Of a DNA stretch of 64,000 nucleotides, positions 1 through 8,541 are shown one piece after another. This DNA comes from Bacteroidia bacterium. Lineage in GTDB: Bacteria; Bacteroidota; Bacteroidia; Flavobacteriales; Flavobacteriaceae. The stretch lies in contig JAUIBP010000009.1 of assembly GCA_030427735.1 (NCBI GenBank), forward strand, positions 62,001 through 126,000. Reading direction: 5' to 3'. A program made the position numbers and the translations under genes. Within the stretch, counting starts at the first letter, position 1. The number at the start of each line of letters is the position of its first letter. The notes under the pieces were generated by a model that worked only from the letters and a program-made list of their open reading frames with translations, had not been told where the DNA came from and ran no database searches.

Positions 1-366
1 GAAGATGCCGAAATATTAGGTTCGGGCATAGAAAAGGCATTTTTCAAAAAAAGCGATTATGTTGGCTTTACCGAAAACACAAAAAACAGCATTACATTTA
101 CGGTTACACCAGGGGTGGCCAATATTTATTTAATGCGATTCCGATACATGAATTTGAACGATCATCCTGTAAAAGTGCGTTTAAAAATCGAGGATGCTAA
201 CGGCATTATTTTAAGAAATGATGATATCGAGTTTCCTGTAAGAAAGGATAAATGGAAAATTTTAAACACCACTTCTGGCGGGTATATTAATGCCGGAACT
301 TATAAAATAACCTTAGAATCTGATATTATGAAAGGCATTCGATTAGAGTCGTTTGAATTTCAATAA
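1..366 (+). CDS. C-terminal end of a secreted carbohydrate-active enzyme (5' end outside window)
   Basis: The reading frame is open from base 1 to the TAA at 364-366, so the gene starts upstream of the window. The visible 121 residues open with an AEILGSG stretch followed by a YVGFTENTKNSITFTV segment and end in a beta-rich tail. This resembles the jelly-roll carbohydrate-binding (CBM6/35-like) domains found at the C-terminus of flavobacterial glycoside hydrolases. The catalytic domain is not visible, so the enzyme class is unknown. It ends 21 bp before the GH2 gene on the same strand, which fits a shared operon for glycan breakdown. The ATG and GTG codons inside the frame are not needed as starts. 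Confidence 0.7.
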   Translation, partial: EDAEILGSGIEKAFFKKSDYVGFTENTKNSITFTVTPGVANIYLMRFRYMNLNDHPVKVRLKIEDANGIILRNDDIEFPVRKDKWKILNTTSGGYINAGTYKITLESDIMKGIRLESFEFQ

Positions 367-387
367 ACCATCAGAATTACAAATACT

Positions 388-2814
388 ATGAAGTACAATT
401 TATATAGAATTACCGTTTTATGTTTATCTGTTTTGTTTCTTGCTTGTGGTAACGACAGTCGCGAAGTAAGAATTGTTGAAGATTTTAATTTCGATTGGCA
501 ATTTAAATTGGGCGATTATCCAGAGGCCAAAACAACTGCTTTTAAGACAGACGATTGGCGAACCTTAAATTTGCCACACGATTGGAGTATTGAAGGCGAA
601 TTTAGCAAAGAGCATCCTGCCAAACCAGAAGGCGGTGCATTGCCAACAGGGGTAGCGTGGTACAGAAAGCCTTTTACCTTACCAGAAGATTTTAAAAATA
701 AAAGCATCAGCATTGAGTTCGATGGGGTGTACCGTAAAAGTGAAGTTTGGATAAACGGACATTATTTAGGAATTCGTCCTAATGGTTACATAGCGTTCGC
801 TTACGAATTGTCTGAATTTTTAAAGTTTGGAGAACAAGAAAATATTATTGCCGTAAAGGTCGATAATTCCGAACAACCTAATTCCCGATGGTATTCTGGT
901 TCTGGAATTTATAGAAATGTACGTTTAGTAACTACCGAAAAATTGCATGTCGCCCATTGGGGAACTTATGTTTTTACTCCAGAAGTATCTAAGGACAACG
1001 GAAAGATAAAGCTCGAAGTTACTGTAAAAAACGATGCCGCTAAGGCAAAACATTACAGTGTAGAAACATTGGTTTTAGATGCCAATAACCTAGAAGTGGC
1101 AGCGGTAACCACACAGGCCGATGTAACTGCAAAGGCCAAGAATAAAACTATGCAGACTATTCAGGTGTTTAACCCCATACTTTGGGATGTTAAAACGCCG
1201 TATTTGTACACCTTACAAACCAATATTTACGAGGGCGAAACCTTGGTTGATAATTATAAAACGCCACTTGGATTTCGCTTTTTTGAATTCGATGCCCAAA
1301 ACGGATTTTCGCTTAATGGTGAACCAACAAAAATTCATGGGGTTTGTTTGCATCACGATAACGGTGCTTTAGGCGCTGTGGCCAATCGTGCTGCCATTAA
1401 AAGAAAACTTCAGATTATGAAAGATATGGGGGTAAATGCCATTCGCGTATCTCATAATCCGTCGTCTGTAGAGTTGTTAGAATTATGCGACGAAATGGGG
1501 TTTATCGTTCAGGTAGAAGCTTTTGATGTTTGGAAGAAGAAGAAACTTAAAGCTGATTACAATATGTATTGGGACGATTGGTATAAACAAGATTTACAGG
1601 ATTTTGTAAAGCGCGATCGCAATTATCCATCGGTTTTTATGTGGAGTATTGGTAACGAAATTCGTGAACAGTTCGATAGTACAGGAATAGCCATGACCAA
1701 AGATCTGGTTAAAATTGTTAAAGCTCTAGACAAAACAAGACCGGTAACCTGTGCCTTAACAGAAAATATTCCGGAGAAAAATTTTATTTATCAGTCAGGT
1801 GCTTTAGATCTTTTAGGATTTAATTACAAACATGAAGATTACGGCACATTCCCTGAAAATTTTAAAGGACAAAAAATAATTGCTTCCGAAAGTGTATCGG
1901 CTCTAGAAACGCGAGGACATTACGATGCGATATCTTCAGAAATTAAATTCTGGCCGCCAGCACATAACGAACCGTTTGATGGTAACGACGATTATACGGT
2001 TTCAGCTTACGATAATGTAGCAGCATATTGGGGAACCACTCACGAAGAAAATTGGAAAACGGTTAAAAAGCTAGATTACATAGCAGGCACGTTTATTTGG
2101 ACAGGTTTCGATTATTTAGGCGAACCAATTCCGTATCCGTACCCAGCGCGCAGTTCGTATTTTGGAATTGTCGATCTGGCAGGTTTGCCAAAAGATATTT
2201 ACTACATGTACCAGAGTGAGTGGAGCGATAAAAATGTTTTGCATGTATTACCGCATTGGAACTGGAATGCAGGAGAGAAAGTCGATGTTTGGGCGTATTA
2301 CAATAATGCCGATGAGGTGGAGTTGTTTGTTAACGGAACATCGCAAGGTGTAAAGTCTAAACAAGGTGAAGATTTACATGTGTCTTGGAACGTGCCGTTT
2401 GAAGCTGGAACTCTAAAAGTGGTGTCTAGAAAAAATGGAGAAGTGGTTTTAGAAAAGGAAATACATACCGCAGGAGCTGCTTCAACTATAGAATTAGAAG
2501 CAAATACATTGAAGATTAAAAATGATAATTACGACTTGGTTTACGTAACTGTTAATGTTCAAGACAATCAGGGTAATTTAGTGCCAAATGCCGATAACGA
2601 TATTCATTTTGAAGTTTCTGGTGGTGGGAAATTAGTTGGTGTCGATAACGGTTATCAGGCTAGTTTGGAGTCGTTTAAAAGCAATCAGCGTAAAGCGTAT
2701 AACGGTAAATGTATTGCAATTATTCAATCGAATGGTAACGCTGAAACTATTCAAATTAATGCTACTTCAAAAGGTTTAAAATCGGCAAGCATTCAAATTA
2801 AAGTAGAACAATAA
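388..2814 (+). CDS. Glycoside hydrolase family 2 lipoprotein (beta-galactosidase-like)
   Basis: 808 residues with a lipoprotein signal (lipobox Cys20), so it is probably anchored in the periplasm or outer membrane. Domain order is the GH2 one: jelly-roll sugar-binding domain (about 30-190), Ig-like domain (about 190-300), TIM barrel (about 305-600) and C-terminal beta domains that include a DUF4982-like segment. The acid/base Glu is visible as E424 in SIGNEIR, and E501 in ASES is the likely nucleophile. The family cleaves terminal beta-galactosides, and less often beta-glucuronides or beta-mannosides, from non-reducing ends. Substrate specificity cannot be read from sequence. The following genes handle a deoxy-sugar, so it probably acts on a galactose/fucose-type heteroglycan. 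Confidence 0.9.
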   Translation: MKYNLYRITVLCLSVLFLACGNDSREVRIVEDFNFDWQFKLGDYPEAKTTAFKTDDWRTLNLPHDWSIEGEFSKEHPAKPEGGALPTGVAWYRKPFTLPEDFKNKSISIEFDGVYRKSEVWINGHYLGIRPNGYIAFAYELSEFLKFGEQENIIAVKVDNSEQPNSRWYSGSGIYRNVRLVTTEKLHVAHWGTYVFTPEVSKDNGKIKLEVTVKNDAAKAKHYSVETLVLDANNLEVAAVTTQADVTAKAKNKTMQTIQVFNPILWDVKTPYLYTLQTNIYEGETLVDNYKTPLGFRFFEFDAQNGFSLNGEPTKIHGVCLHHDNGALGAVANRAAIKRKLQIMKDMGVNAIRVSHNPSSVELLELCDEMGFIVQVEAFDVWKKKKLKADYNMYWDDWYKQDLQDFVKRDRNYPSVFMWSIGNEIREQFDSTGIAMTKDLVKIVKALDKTRPVTCALTENIPEKNFIYQSGALDLLGFNYKHEDYGTFPENFKGQKIIASESVSALETRGHYDAISSEIKFWPPAHNEPFDGNDDYTVSAYDNVAAYWGTTHEENWKTVKKLDYIAGTFIWTGFDYLGEPIPYPYPARSSYFGIVDLAGLPKDIYYMYQSEWSDKNVLHVLPHWNWNAGEKVDVWAYYNNADEVELFVNGTSQGVKSKQGEDLHVSWNVPFEAGTLKVVSRKNGEVVLEKEIHTAGAASTIELEANTLKIKNDNYDLVYVTVNVQDNQGNLVPNADNDIHFEVSGGGKLVGVDNGYQASLESFKSNQRKAYNGKCIAIIQSNGNAETIQINATSKGLKSASIQIKVEQ

Positions 2815-2824
2815 AAATAAGCAC

Positions 2825-3838
2825 ATGAAATATATAGTTTGCGAAGAACCAACAACATTCGCATTAAAAGAAAAAGCACAACCTGTTCGAGACGCTAATC
2901 AGGCGTTAATAAAAATTCACCGTGTTGGCATTTGTGGTACAGATTTGCATGCCTACTCTGGTAATCAGGCCTTTTTTACCTACCCAAGAATTTTAGGTCA
3001 CGAACTTGCTGCCGAAATTTTGGAAATTGGAGATAACACTCAAAATTTAAAAGTAGGCGATAAGGTAATTGTAATGCCTTATGTTAGCTGTGGCGAATGT
3101 ATAGCGTGTAGAAAAGGAAAAACCAATTGCTGTAGTAATATTAAAGTGTTAGGGGTGCATGCCGATGGCGGAATGCAGGAAATAGTAGCGGTAAGAACCG
3201 ATTTGTTAATTCCAGCAAACCAATTGTCGTACGAGGAAATGGCTATAGTAGAACCTTTGGCAATTGGGGCACATGCCATTCGCAGGGCTAATATTGAAGC
3301 AGGCGAATATATTGTAGTTGTTGGTTGTGGCCCTATAGGTATTGGACTAATGAAACTGGCACAAATTAAAGGCGCCGAAGTTATTGCGATAGATGTAGAC
3401 GAATCGCGCTTAGCATTTGTTAAAAATGAAATAGGCGTGAAGCATGTAGTTAAGGTTTCGGAAACAGCTGCCGAAGACGTATCTAAAATTACTCAAGGCG
3501 ATTTAGCTACAGCCGTGTTCGATTGTACGGGTAACAAACGTGCTCTTGAAGGCGGAATAGCCTATATGGCGCATGGCGGGCGTTATGTTCTTGTGGGATT
3601 ATCTAAAGGTGAGTTGGTGTTTAGTCACCCTGGAATTCACGCTAAAGAATCTACAATCATGTGTAGTAGAAATGCGACTTTAGAAGATTTTCAGTTTGTA
3701 ATTGATAATCTTTCCCAGTTTCCAACCGATAAATTTGTAACCCATCAAGTTAATTATACCGAAATGATCGCGAATTTTGACGCTTGGTTAGACCCAAAAA
3801 ATGGTGTTATTAAAGCTATGGTAAATTTTAATGAGTAA
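2825..3838 (+). CDS. Zinc-dependent medium-chain alcohol/polyol dehydrogenase
   Basis: 337 residues of the MDR family. Catalytic zinc ligands are Cys37, His59-Glu60 and Glu143. The structural zinc site is complete (Cys89, 92, 95 and 103). The NAD(P)-binding fold carries GCGPIG at 167-172. The closest groups by eye are L-threonine/sorbitol-type and L-galactonate or L-gulonate 5-dehydrogenase-like proteins. In this operon it probably oxidises a hydroxyl of a sugar acid made by the lactonase and SDR next door, but the exact step is inferred. It starts 10 bp after the GH2 stop codon, so it is almost certainly cotranscribed. Confidence 0.88.
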   Translation: MKYIVCEEPTTFALKEKAQPVRDANQALIKIHRVGICGTDLHAYSGNQAFFTYPRILGHELAAEILEIGDNTQNLKVGDKVIVMPYVSCGECIACRKGKTNCCSNIKVLGVHADGGMQEIVAVRTDLLIPANQLSYEEMAIVEPLAIGAHAIRRANIEAGEYIVVVGCGPIGIGLMKLAQIKGAEVIAIDVDESRLAFVKNEIGVKHVVKVSETAAEDVSKITQGDLATAVFDCTGNKRALEGGIAYMAHGGRYVLVGLSKGELVFSHPGIHAKESTIMCSRNATLEDFQFVIDNLSQFPTDKFVTHQVNYTEMIANFDAWLDPKNGVIKAMVNFNE

Positions 3839-3873
3839 ATTAACCGCATAAATTTAATTTCGTTTTTAGAATT

Positions 3874-4701
3874 ATGAGAATTGATAGCCATCAGCATTTT
3901 TGGATTTATAATAAAGCACAACACGATTGGATAGACGATGCAATGTCTGTTATACGGCGAGATTTTTTACCCGAAGATCTTCAACCGATTTATGCATCAG
4001 AAGGAATTGATGGTTGTGTTGCGGTTCAGGCAGATCAAACGCTTCAAGAAACCGATTTTTTGCTGCAACTGGCAGAAAAGCATAAGTTCATTAAAGGCGT
4101 TGTTGGTTGGATCGATTTGAGAGCTGATGATCTGGAAACTCAGTTATCTAAATATGAAGGAAAAGACAAATTAAAAGGTTTTCGCCATGTTGTTCAAGGC
4201 GAGCCAGATCATAATTTCTTATTGCGTCCTGACTTTTTAAAGGGGATTTCCCTCCTGGAAAAACATAATTACACTTACGATATTTTGGTGTTTCCACACC
4301 AGCTTGGTGCTGTTCTAGAGTTTGTAAAACGCTTTCCAAATCAGAAATTCGTAATTGATCATTTGGCCAAACCGTATATTAAAGATGGTTTTTTTGATGG
4401 CTGGGCAACATTAATTCGGGAAATAGGAAAACATAAAAACGTATTCTGTAAACTGTCTGGAATGGTTACCGAAGCCGATTACAATACTTGGGCAGCAGAA
4501 CAAATTCACCCGTATATGGATGTGGTTTTAGAGGCTTTTGGTGCTGACCGTGTATTATACGGCTCCGACTGGCCCGTGTGTCTTGTCGCGGGAAATTATT
4601 CAGAAATAAAAAACTTAGCAACTAATTATATTGCAAAACTAACACCTGTAGAACAAGCCCAAATTATGGGTGAAAATGCGGTGCAATTTTATAATCTTTA
4701 A
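3874..4701 (+). CDS. Amidohydrolase-family sugar lactonase (L-fuconolactonase-like)
   Basis: 275 residues of the amidohydrolase_2 (COG3618) group. The metal-binding HxH is His6/His8 near the N-terminus. Downstream histidine motifs (DHLAKP) and the terminal YGSDWPV aspartate motif are present. COG3618 members hydrolyse sugar lactones such as L-fucono-1,5-lactone and L-rhamnonolactone to the open acid. It lies between two dehydrogenases and a fucose-type permease, which supports L-fuconolactone or a similar 6-deoxy lactone as substrate. Only 2 bp separate its stop from the next gene. Confidence 0.85.
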   Translation: MRIDSHQHFWIYNKAQHDWIDDAMSVIRRDFLPEDLQPIYASEGIDGCVAVQADQTLQETDFLLQLAEKHKFIKGVVGWIDLRADDLETQLSKYEGKDKLKGFRHVVQGEPDHNFLLRPDFLKGISLLEKHNYTYDILVFPHQLGAVLEFVKRFPNQKFVIDHLAKPYIKDGFFDGWATLIREIGKHKNVFCKLSGMVTEADYNTWAAEQIHPYMDVVLEAFGADRVLYGSDWPVCLVAGNYSEIKNLATNYIAKLTPVEQAQIMGENAVQFYNL

Positions 4702-4703
4702 CT

Positions 4704-5489
4704 ATGGATTTAAATTTAAAAGATAAAGTAGTCGTGGTAACCGGAGCTGCTGGTATTGAAGGCAGTATAGGGAAAACTATAGTAGATGCTTTGGCTGATG
4801 AAGGCGCTATTCCTGTGCTTGTTTGTAGAAACGATCGCGGATTTACGTACGAGAAACAGTTGCAGGATAGAGGTATTGATTCTGTGTTTTATAAAACCGA
4901 CATGTCCGATCCTGCTCAGGTAGAAGCCACGGCAAAAAAGATAGGCGAGAAATATGGTCGGGTAGATGCGCTTATTAATAATGTAGGCGTAAATGATGGT
5001 GCAGGTCTGGATGCTTCTGTAGAAGACTTTATGAAGTCTATAAAGCTTAACTTAACAAGCTTTTTTGCGATGACCAAGTTTTGCCTGCCATATCTTAAAA
5101 AAGTAAAAGGAAATATTTTAAATATCGGGTCTAAAGTAAGTTTAACTGGGCAAGGAGGAACGTCGGGCTATGCTGCTTCTAAAGGCGGTGTACTTGGTTT
5201 AACCAGAGAATGGGCGGTAGATTTATTGGATTTTGATATTAGAGTTAACGCTATTATTATTGCCGAAAGTTGGACACCAGCTTACGATGCGTGGATACAA
5301 ACTTTACCAGATGGTAAAGCGCGATTAGAAGCCATTGTAAATAAAATTCCGTTAGAGCATAGAATGACAACACCTCAAGAAATTGCAGACACTTGTTTGT
5401 TTACCATTTCGGAAAAAGCTTCGCATACTACAGGACAGTTTTTGTTTGTAGACGGAGGCTATTCTCATCTAGATCGTGCAATTTCATAA
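4704..5489 (+). CDS. Short-chain dehydrogenase, probable L-fucose (6-deoxy sugar) dehydrogenase
   Basis: 261-residue classical SDR. It has a glycine-rich TGAAGIEGSIG cofactor loop (14-24), NNVG at 92-95 and the Ser143/Tyr156/Lys160 catalytic triad (YAASK). The glycine loop is two residues longer than in typical SDRs. Order and neighbours resemble the oxidative fucose loci of Campylobacter and some Bacteroidetes, where an SDR oxidises L-fucose at C1 to the lactone. That would place it upstream of the lactonase in the pathway. A role as a keto-deoxy-acid dehydrogenase later in the same pathway is the main alternative. Confidence 0.85.
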   Translation: MDLNLKDKVVVVTGAAGIEGSIGKTIVDALADEGAIPVLVCRNDRGFTYEKQLQDRGIDSVFYKTDMSDPAQVEATAKKIGEKYGRVDALINNVGVNDGAGLDASVEDFMKSIKLNLTSFFAMTKFCLPYLKKVKGNILNIGSKVSLTGQGGTSGYAASKGGVLGLTREWAVDLLDFDIRVNAIIIAESWTPAYDAWIQTLPDGKARLEAIVNKIPLEHRMTTPQEIADTCLFTISEKASHTTGQFLFVDGGYSHLDRAIS

Positions 5490-5502
5490 ATAAAAAACAC
5501 TA

Positions 5503-6810
5503 ATGAACCAACTAACTAATTCACCTAAAGTAGTCGATAAAAAAATAATTGTTCCTTTTATATTAGTCACCTCACTATTCGCACTATGGGGATTTGCCAA
5601 TGCAGTAACAGATCCTATGGTGCAAGCTTTTAAGAAAGTATTAGAATTGTCGAATTCGCAGGCAGCGTGGGTGCAAATGGCATTTTATGGCGGCTATTTT
5701 TGTATGGCTTTACCCGCAGCATTATTTATTATGCGGTTTTCGTACAAAGTAGGCATATTAATAGGTTTAGCTCTGTATGCCATTGGGGCATTACTGTTTT
5801 ACCCTGCTGCGATAACAGAACAATTCTGGTTTTTTTGTTTGGGTTTATACATTTTAACGTTTGGTCTGGCATTTTTAGAAACCGCTGCAAATCCATACAT
5901 ATTGGCTATGGGAGATCGCAGAACGGCAACTCAGCGTTTAAATCTTGCTCAGGCTTTTAATCCTGTTGGGAATATTTTAGGATTATTTGTGGCCCAACAA
6001 TTTGTACTTAAAAATTTACAATCTGATGATATTGCAGATTTTTCAAATTTAGATGAAGCTTCAAAAATTTTAATCAGAACTTCAGATTTAATGGTAATCC
6101 GAGATCCCTATGTGATTTTAGGCTTGGTATTAATTGGAGTTTTCGTGTTGTTTTTAGTGAATAAAATGCCACAGTCTAAAGATGAAGGAGCCAAGCCTAG
6201 TGTAGCAACAACTTTCAAAATTCTAGGTAAGAACAGGAAGTACGTTTTAGGCGTAATTGCACAAATATTTTATGTAGGTGCCCAAATAATGTGCTGGACC
6301 TATATTTATCAATATGCAGAAGCTTTAGGGATAGATGGTGTAACAGCAGGTTATTATCAAATGGCTGCTTTTGTGTTTTTCGTTGTCGGAAGAGCAATAG
6401 GCACTTATTTATTAAAATTTTTAAGTTCAGGTAAGCTGTTAATGTACTTTGCAATTTTAGCAGCTATATTTACTCTAGCCACCATGTACATGACTGGAAC
6501 CTTAGGTTTATATTGTTTAGTAGGTATTTCGTTTTTTATGTCGTTAATGTTTCCGACCATTTACGGAATAGCTTTAGGCGATTTAAGCGAAGAAGAATCT
6601 AAAATTGGATCGGCAGGTTTAATTATGGCTATAGTTGGAGGAGCTTTATTACCAAAGTTACAAGGTAATATTATCGATATTGGCGGACATGGTGTTGCCG
6701 ACACTAAAATATTGGGGGTAACAGAAATTAATTTTTCATTTGTGTTACCGCTATTGTGTTTTGCCTACATTGCTTGGTATGGCTATCATATTTTTAACAA
6801 GCATGAGTAG
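5503..6810 (+). CDS. fucP: L-fucose:H+ symporter (FucP-type MFS transporter)
   Basis: 435 residues with about 12 hydrophobic segments and the typical FucP features: LFALWGFANAVTDPM in the first helix, the ETAANPY segment in helix 4/5 and AQAFNPVG. The family imports L-fucose and sometimes related sugars by proton symport across the inner membrane. It is the last gene of the operon, 13 bp after the SDR, and a weak terminator follows. Together the genes give release (GH2), import (FucP) and oxidation (SDR, lactonase, zinc dehydrogenase). The dehydratase and aldolase/hydrolase expected in the same route are not in the window and would be upstream. Confidence 0.9.
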   Translation: MNQLTNSPKVVDKKIIVPFILVTSLFALWGFANAVTDPMVQAFKKVLELSNSQAAWVQMAFYGGYFCMALPAALFIMRFSYKVGILIGLALYAIGALLFYPAAITEQFWFFCLGLYILTFGLAFLETAANPYILAMGDRRTATQRLNLAQAFNPVGNILGLFVAQQFVLKNLQSDDIADFSNLDEASKILIRTSDLMVIRDPYVILGLVLIGVFVLFLVNKMPQSKDEGAKPSVATTFKILGKNRKYVLGVIAQIFYVGAQIMCWTYIYQYAEALGIDGVTAGYYQMAAFVFFVVGRAIGTYLLKFLSSGKLLMYFAILAAIFTLATMYMTGTLGLYCLVGISFFMSLMFPTIYGIALGDLSEEESKIGSAGLIMAIVGGALLPKLQGNIIDIGGHGVADTKILGVTEINFSFVLPLLCFAYIAWYGYHIFNKHE

Positions 6811-6888
6811 TAGGTTTTTTGAAGAATTAAGAACAATAACTTTATGGAAGTTATAGAAAATTAAGCAGTTCTAATTTGGGAAGCTTAC

Positions 6889-6910
6889 AAAGGGGCATGT
6901 GGCCCTTTTT
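6889..6910 (+). terminator. Putative terminator after the sugar operon
   Basis: A 6-bp stem (AAAGGG at 6889-6894, CCCTTT at 6903-6908) with an 8-nt loop runs into a short T tract. It lies about 80 bp after the fucP stop. The stem is short, so this is a modest call. Confidence 0.45.
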
Positions 6911-6991
6911 GAACATAATGTTTTTGCTGGTCTATCATTGGTGGATTTAATATGAAATTTCGATAGTTAGTTTAATTTTTAATGGAATAAT

Positions 6992-7413
6992 ATGGTGAGA
7001 TTTTGTGTTGTGTTACTAGTTTTGATGTTCTTTTAAGTAGTTGTAATAATGATGATTCTCCGCCAGATTGCGGTTGTGATTCTGAGCCTTGGACTACAGT
7101 TAAGGATGTTGTGGGAACTTTGTCATATAAGATTCAAATAGATCTTCTAGACGATTTTTATTACGATAAATTTGTACTGGGAATTACATTTTCTGATTGT
7201 GGAAATTGTAGCCAAGGGTTTGTCGTGTGTAATGAAAAGATGCTCGAGGATTATAAATATCTTATTAGAAAAGAAGGCGTTACAGGAGAGAGGGGTACCT
7301 GTCAAGTTTTCTGGAAGTGTGCATGACGTGTGCATGACGCGTGCCAGGGATATACAGCTCCTGCAGGTGTGTCAATAAATAGAATAGCATTAACTTCAAT
7401 AGAGAAACAATGA
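6992..7413 (+). pseudogene. Frameshifted small Cys-rich lipoprotein (relative of the gene at 42910-43410)
   Basis: The signal peptide starts at ATG 6992 (MVRFCVVLLVLMFF) and hits TAA at 7034. The lipobox and body (SSCNNDDSPPDCGCD ... DCGNCSQGFVVCN) continue in another frame, and the tail (VKFSGSVHD) in a third. The end (VSINRIALTSIEKQ, stop 7411-7413) returns to the body frame. Three small changes would restore one frame: one extra T in the T run near 7031-7034, one G fewer in GGGG near 7292-7295, and removal of one copy of an 11-bp tandem duplication. The repaired protein matches the 166-residue lipoprotein at 42910-43410 in its NDD, CGC, GNC, VCN and KEGV motifs. It is best read as a dead paralogue. 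Confidence 0.75.
7317..7338 (+). repeat. 11-bp perfect tandem duplication that breaks a reading frame
   Basis: GTGTGCATGAC occurs twice back to back (7317-7327 and 7328-7338). Deleting one copy joins the VKFSGSVHD frame to the terminal frame of the lipoprotein pseudogene, so the duplication itself is one of its inactivating lesions. Confidence 0.9.
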
Positions 7414-7527
7414 GAAAAATATTTTAGAATTAGGAATTCAATTATATTTTCTACATCATTTTAGACTGAAGTTGCGGGGCACTTAAATTTATCTTGTATG
7501 TTCGCAATAAAATATTAATTAAAGGTT

Positions 7528-8046
7528 ATGGCTGAGATTTATAAGTTAACCAACTCATCTAAATGGAAATATTTTTATAAAATTCTTCTAGTAACGTTTT
7601 TATTTCATGCTTTTGGAGGTATTGTTTTATTATTTTATAAAAATGTAAAAGAAATTGATTTATTTCTTAAAGTACTTTTAATGATATTACTTGGTTGGTT
7701 TGTGTTATTTGCTCTTCCTACTTTTTTATTATATTTTAATCATAAAAAAAGGAGTAAAGACGTGATTTTAAATCAAAATAAAGGATTATTTACTTATGTA
7801 GATAGTAGTAAAGTTTCTGAATTTAAATTAGCGGAAATCGAAAAAATAGAATTGTATTTATCTCCTCCTTCATATGATAATAGATTAGATATTATGTATT
7901 TTGGAATATATAATTATACAGTTTTCTATATCAAAAATGGAGATGTAATTGATATTTCATGTCTTGTTTTTGATCAAACAGAGGAAGTCTTTTCAGAAAA
8001 ATTAATAGGAAGGAAAAAGAAATCATTTCCTGTTATGAAAAAATAA
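7528..8046 (+). CDS. Small membrane protein of unknown function with two TM segments
   Basis: 172 residues. Two hydrophobic segments lie at about 18-38 (ILLVTFLFHAFGGIVLLFY) and 47-70. They are followed by a basic linker and a soluble beta-rich C-terminal half. This layout resembles small two-TM proteins with a PH-like cytoplasmic domain, but no family motif is decisive. It stands alone, about 115 bp after the lipoprotein pseudogene, and is followed by a strong hairpin at 8196-8220. Confidence 0.6.
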   Translation: MAEIYKLTNSSKWKYFYKILLVTFLFHAFGGIVLLFYKNVKEIDLFLKVLLMILLGWFVLFALPTFLLYFNHKKRSKDVILNQNKGLFTYVDSSKVSEFKLAEIEKIELYLSPPSYDNRLDIMYFGIYNYTVFYIKNGDVIDISCLVFDQTEEVFSEKLIGRKKKSFPVMKK

Positions 8047-8195
8047 GGTGTAAATTGATTGTTCATTAATTAGAATTCGACATTAATTTATCTACTCTTT
8101 TCAAGAGTATAAATATTAATATCAAGCACTGTAAGATGTAAAGCATAACAATAAGACCAGAATTAAGGTTAGTAATAAAATCTTAACTTAACACG

Positions 8196-8220
8196 ACCGC
8201 TCAACGAGCGGTTTTCTTTT
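8196..8220 (+). terminator. Strong rho-independent terminator
   Basis: Perfect 7-bp GC-rich stem ACCGCTC (8196-8202) and GAGCGGT (8206-8212), 3-nt loop AAC, then TTTCTTTT. It is about 150 bp after the membrane-protein stop and is the only clear terminator for that transcript. Confidence 0.75.
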
Positions 8221-8243
8221 AGGTAAGACTTTAGTTTCTTTCT

Positions 8244-8270
8244 AGCAGAGAAAGAAGAACAGTTTAAAAA
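8244..8270. repeat. Imperfect direct repeat, left copy (pairs with 13337-13363)
   Basis: By eye 22 of 27 bases match 13337-13363 (core pattern GAGAAAGA...ACAGTT.AAAA). Both copies lie just downstream of a terminator hairpin, and both resemble the reverse complement of a tRNA 3' end. They bracket the beta-propeller and TPR/LuxR genes. This could mark an old integration, but no recombinase is nearby. Confidence 0.4.
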
Positions 8271-8488
8271 GTTGAACTGCCCAGGGTATTTTTGTAGGGT
8301 ATTTATAGTAAACGGCATTTTAAAATAGTTGTCCATTGGCTGGGCCATATAATTCGATTGGCATTCTTTTAATAAGGCAGCAGGTGATTTTTTAAAATCC
8401 TGAATTCCTCTAGTATTCCACTTTTCATAACACAGATTTAATCTTCAATTTTTAATATGTCAACACCATTGTCAACACCTAAATCCGC

Positions 8489-8516
8489 TTTGTAACTGCT
8501 TAAAATACTATGTTTA
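8489..8516 (+). promoter_or_regulatory. Weak Bacteroidetes-type promoter match for the propeller gene
   Basis: TTTG at 8489-8492 and TATGTTTA at 8509-8516 resemble the Bacteroidetes -33 (TTTG) and -7 (TAnnTTTG) elements. They lie 26 bp before the ATG at 8542. The spacer (16 nt) is shorter than usual and the last base of the -7 box differs. Confidence 0.3.
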
Positions 8517-8541
8517 CCAACACCAACAAATTATTTATGCT

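Larger units (their letters stand above)
8169..8348 (-). other. Possible gene remnant (59-codon open frame, minus strand)
   Basis: On the - strand a frame is open from about 8440 down to TAA at 8169-8171. The first ATG is at 8348, giving 59 residues that start MAQPMDNYFKMPF. The composition looks protein-like, but the frame contains a perfect hairpin with a T tract that works as a terminator on the + strand, and no family was recognised. It may be the tail of a decayed mobile-element gene or chance. Confidence 0.25.

Noticed and set aside
5667-5960. 97-residue open frame on the plus strand inside fucP
   Set aside because: Out-of-frame shadow of a clear transporter gene with composition typical of such shadows.
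7172-7378. Separate 68-residue gene
   Set aside because: Its N-terminal part is out of frame with the homologous lipoprotein; only its end belongs to the broken lipoprotein gene.
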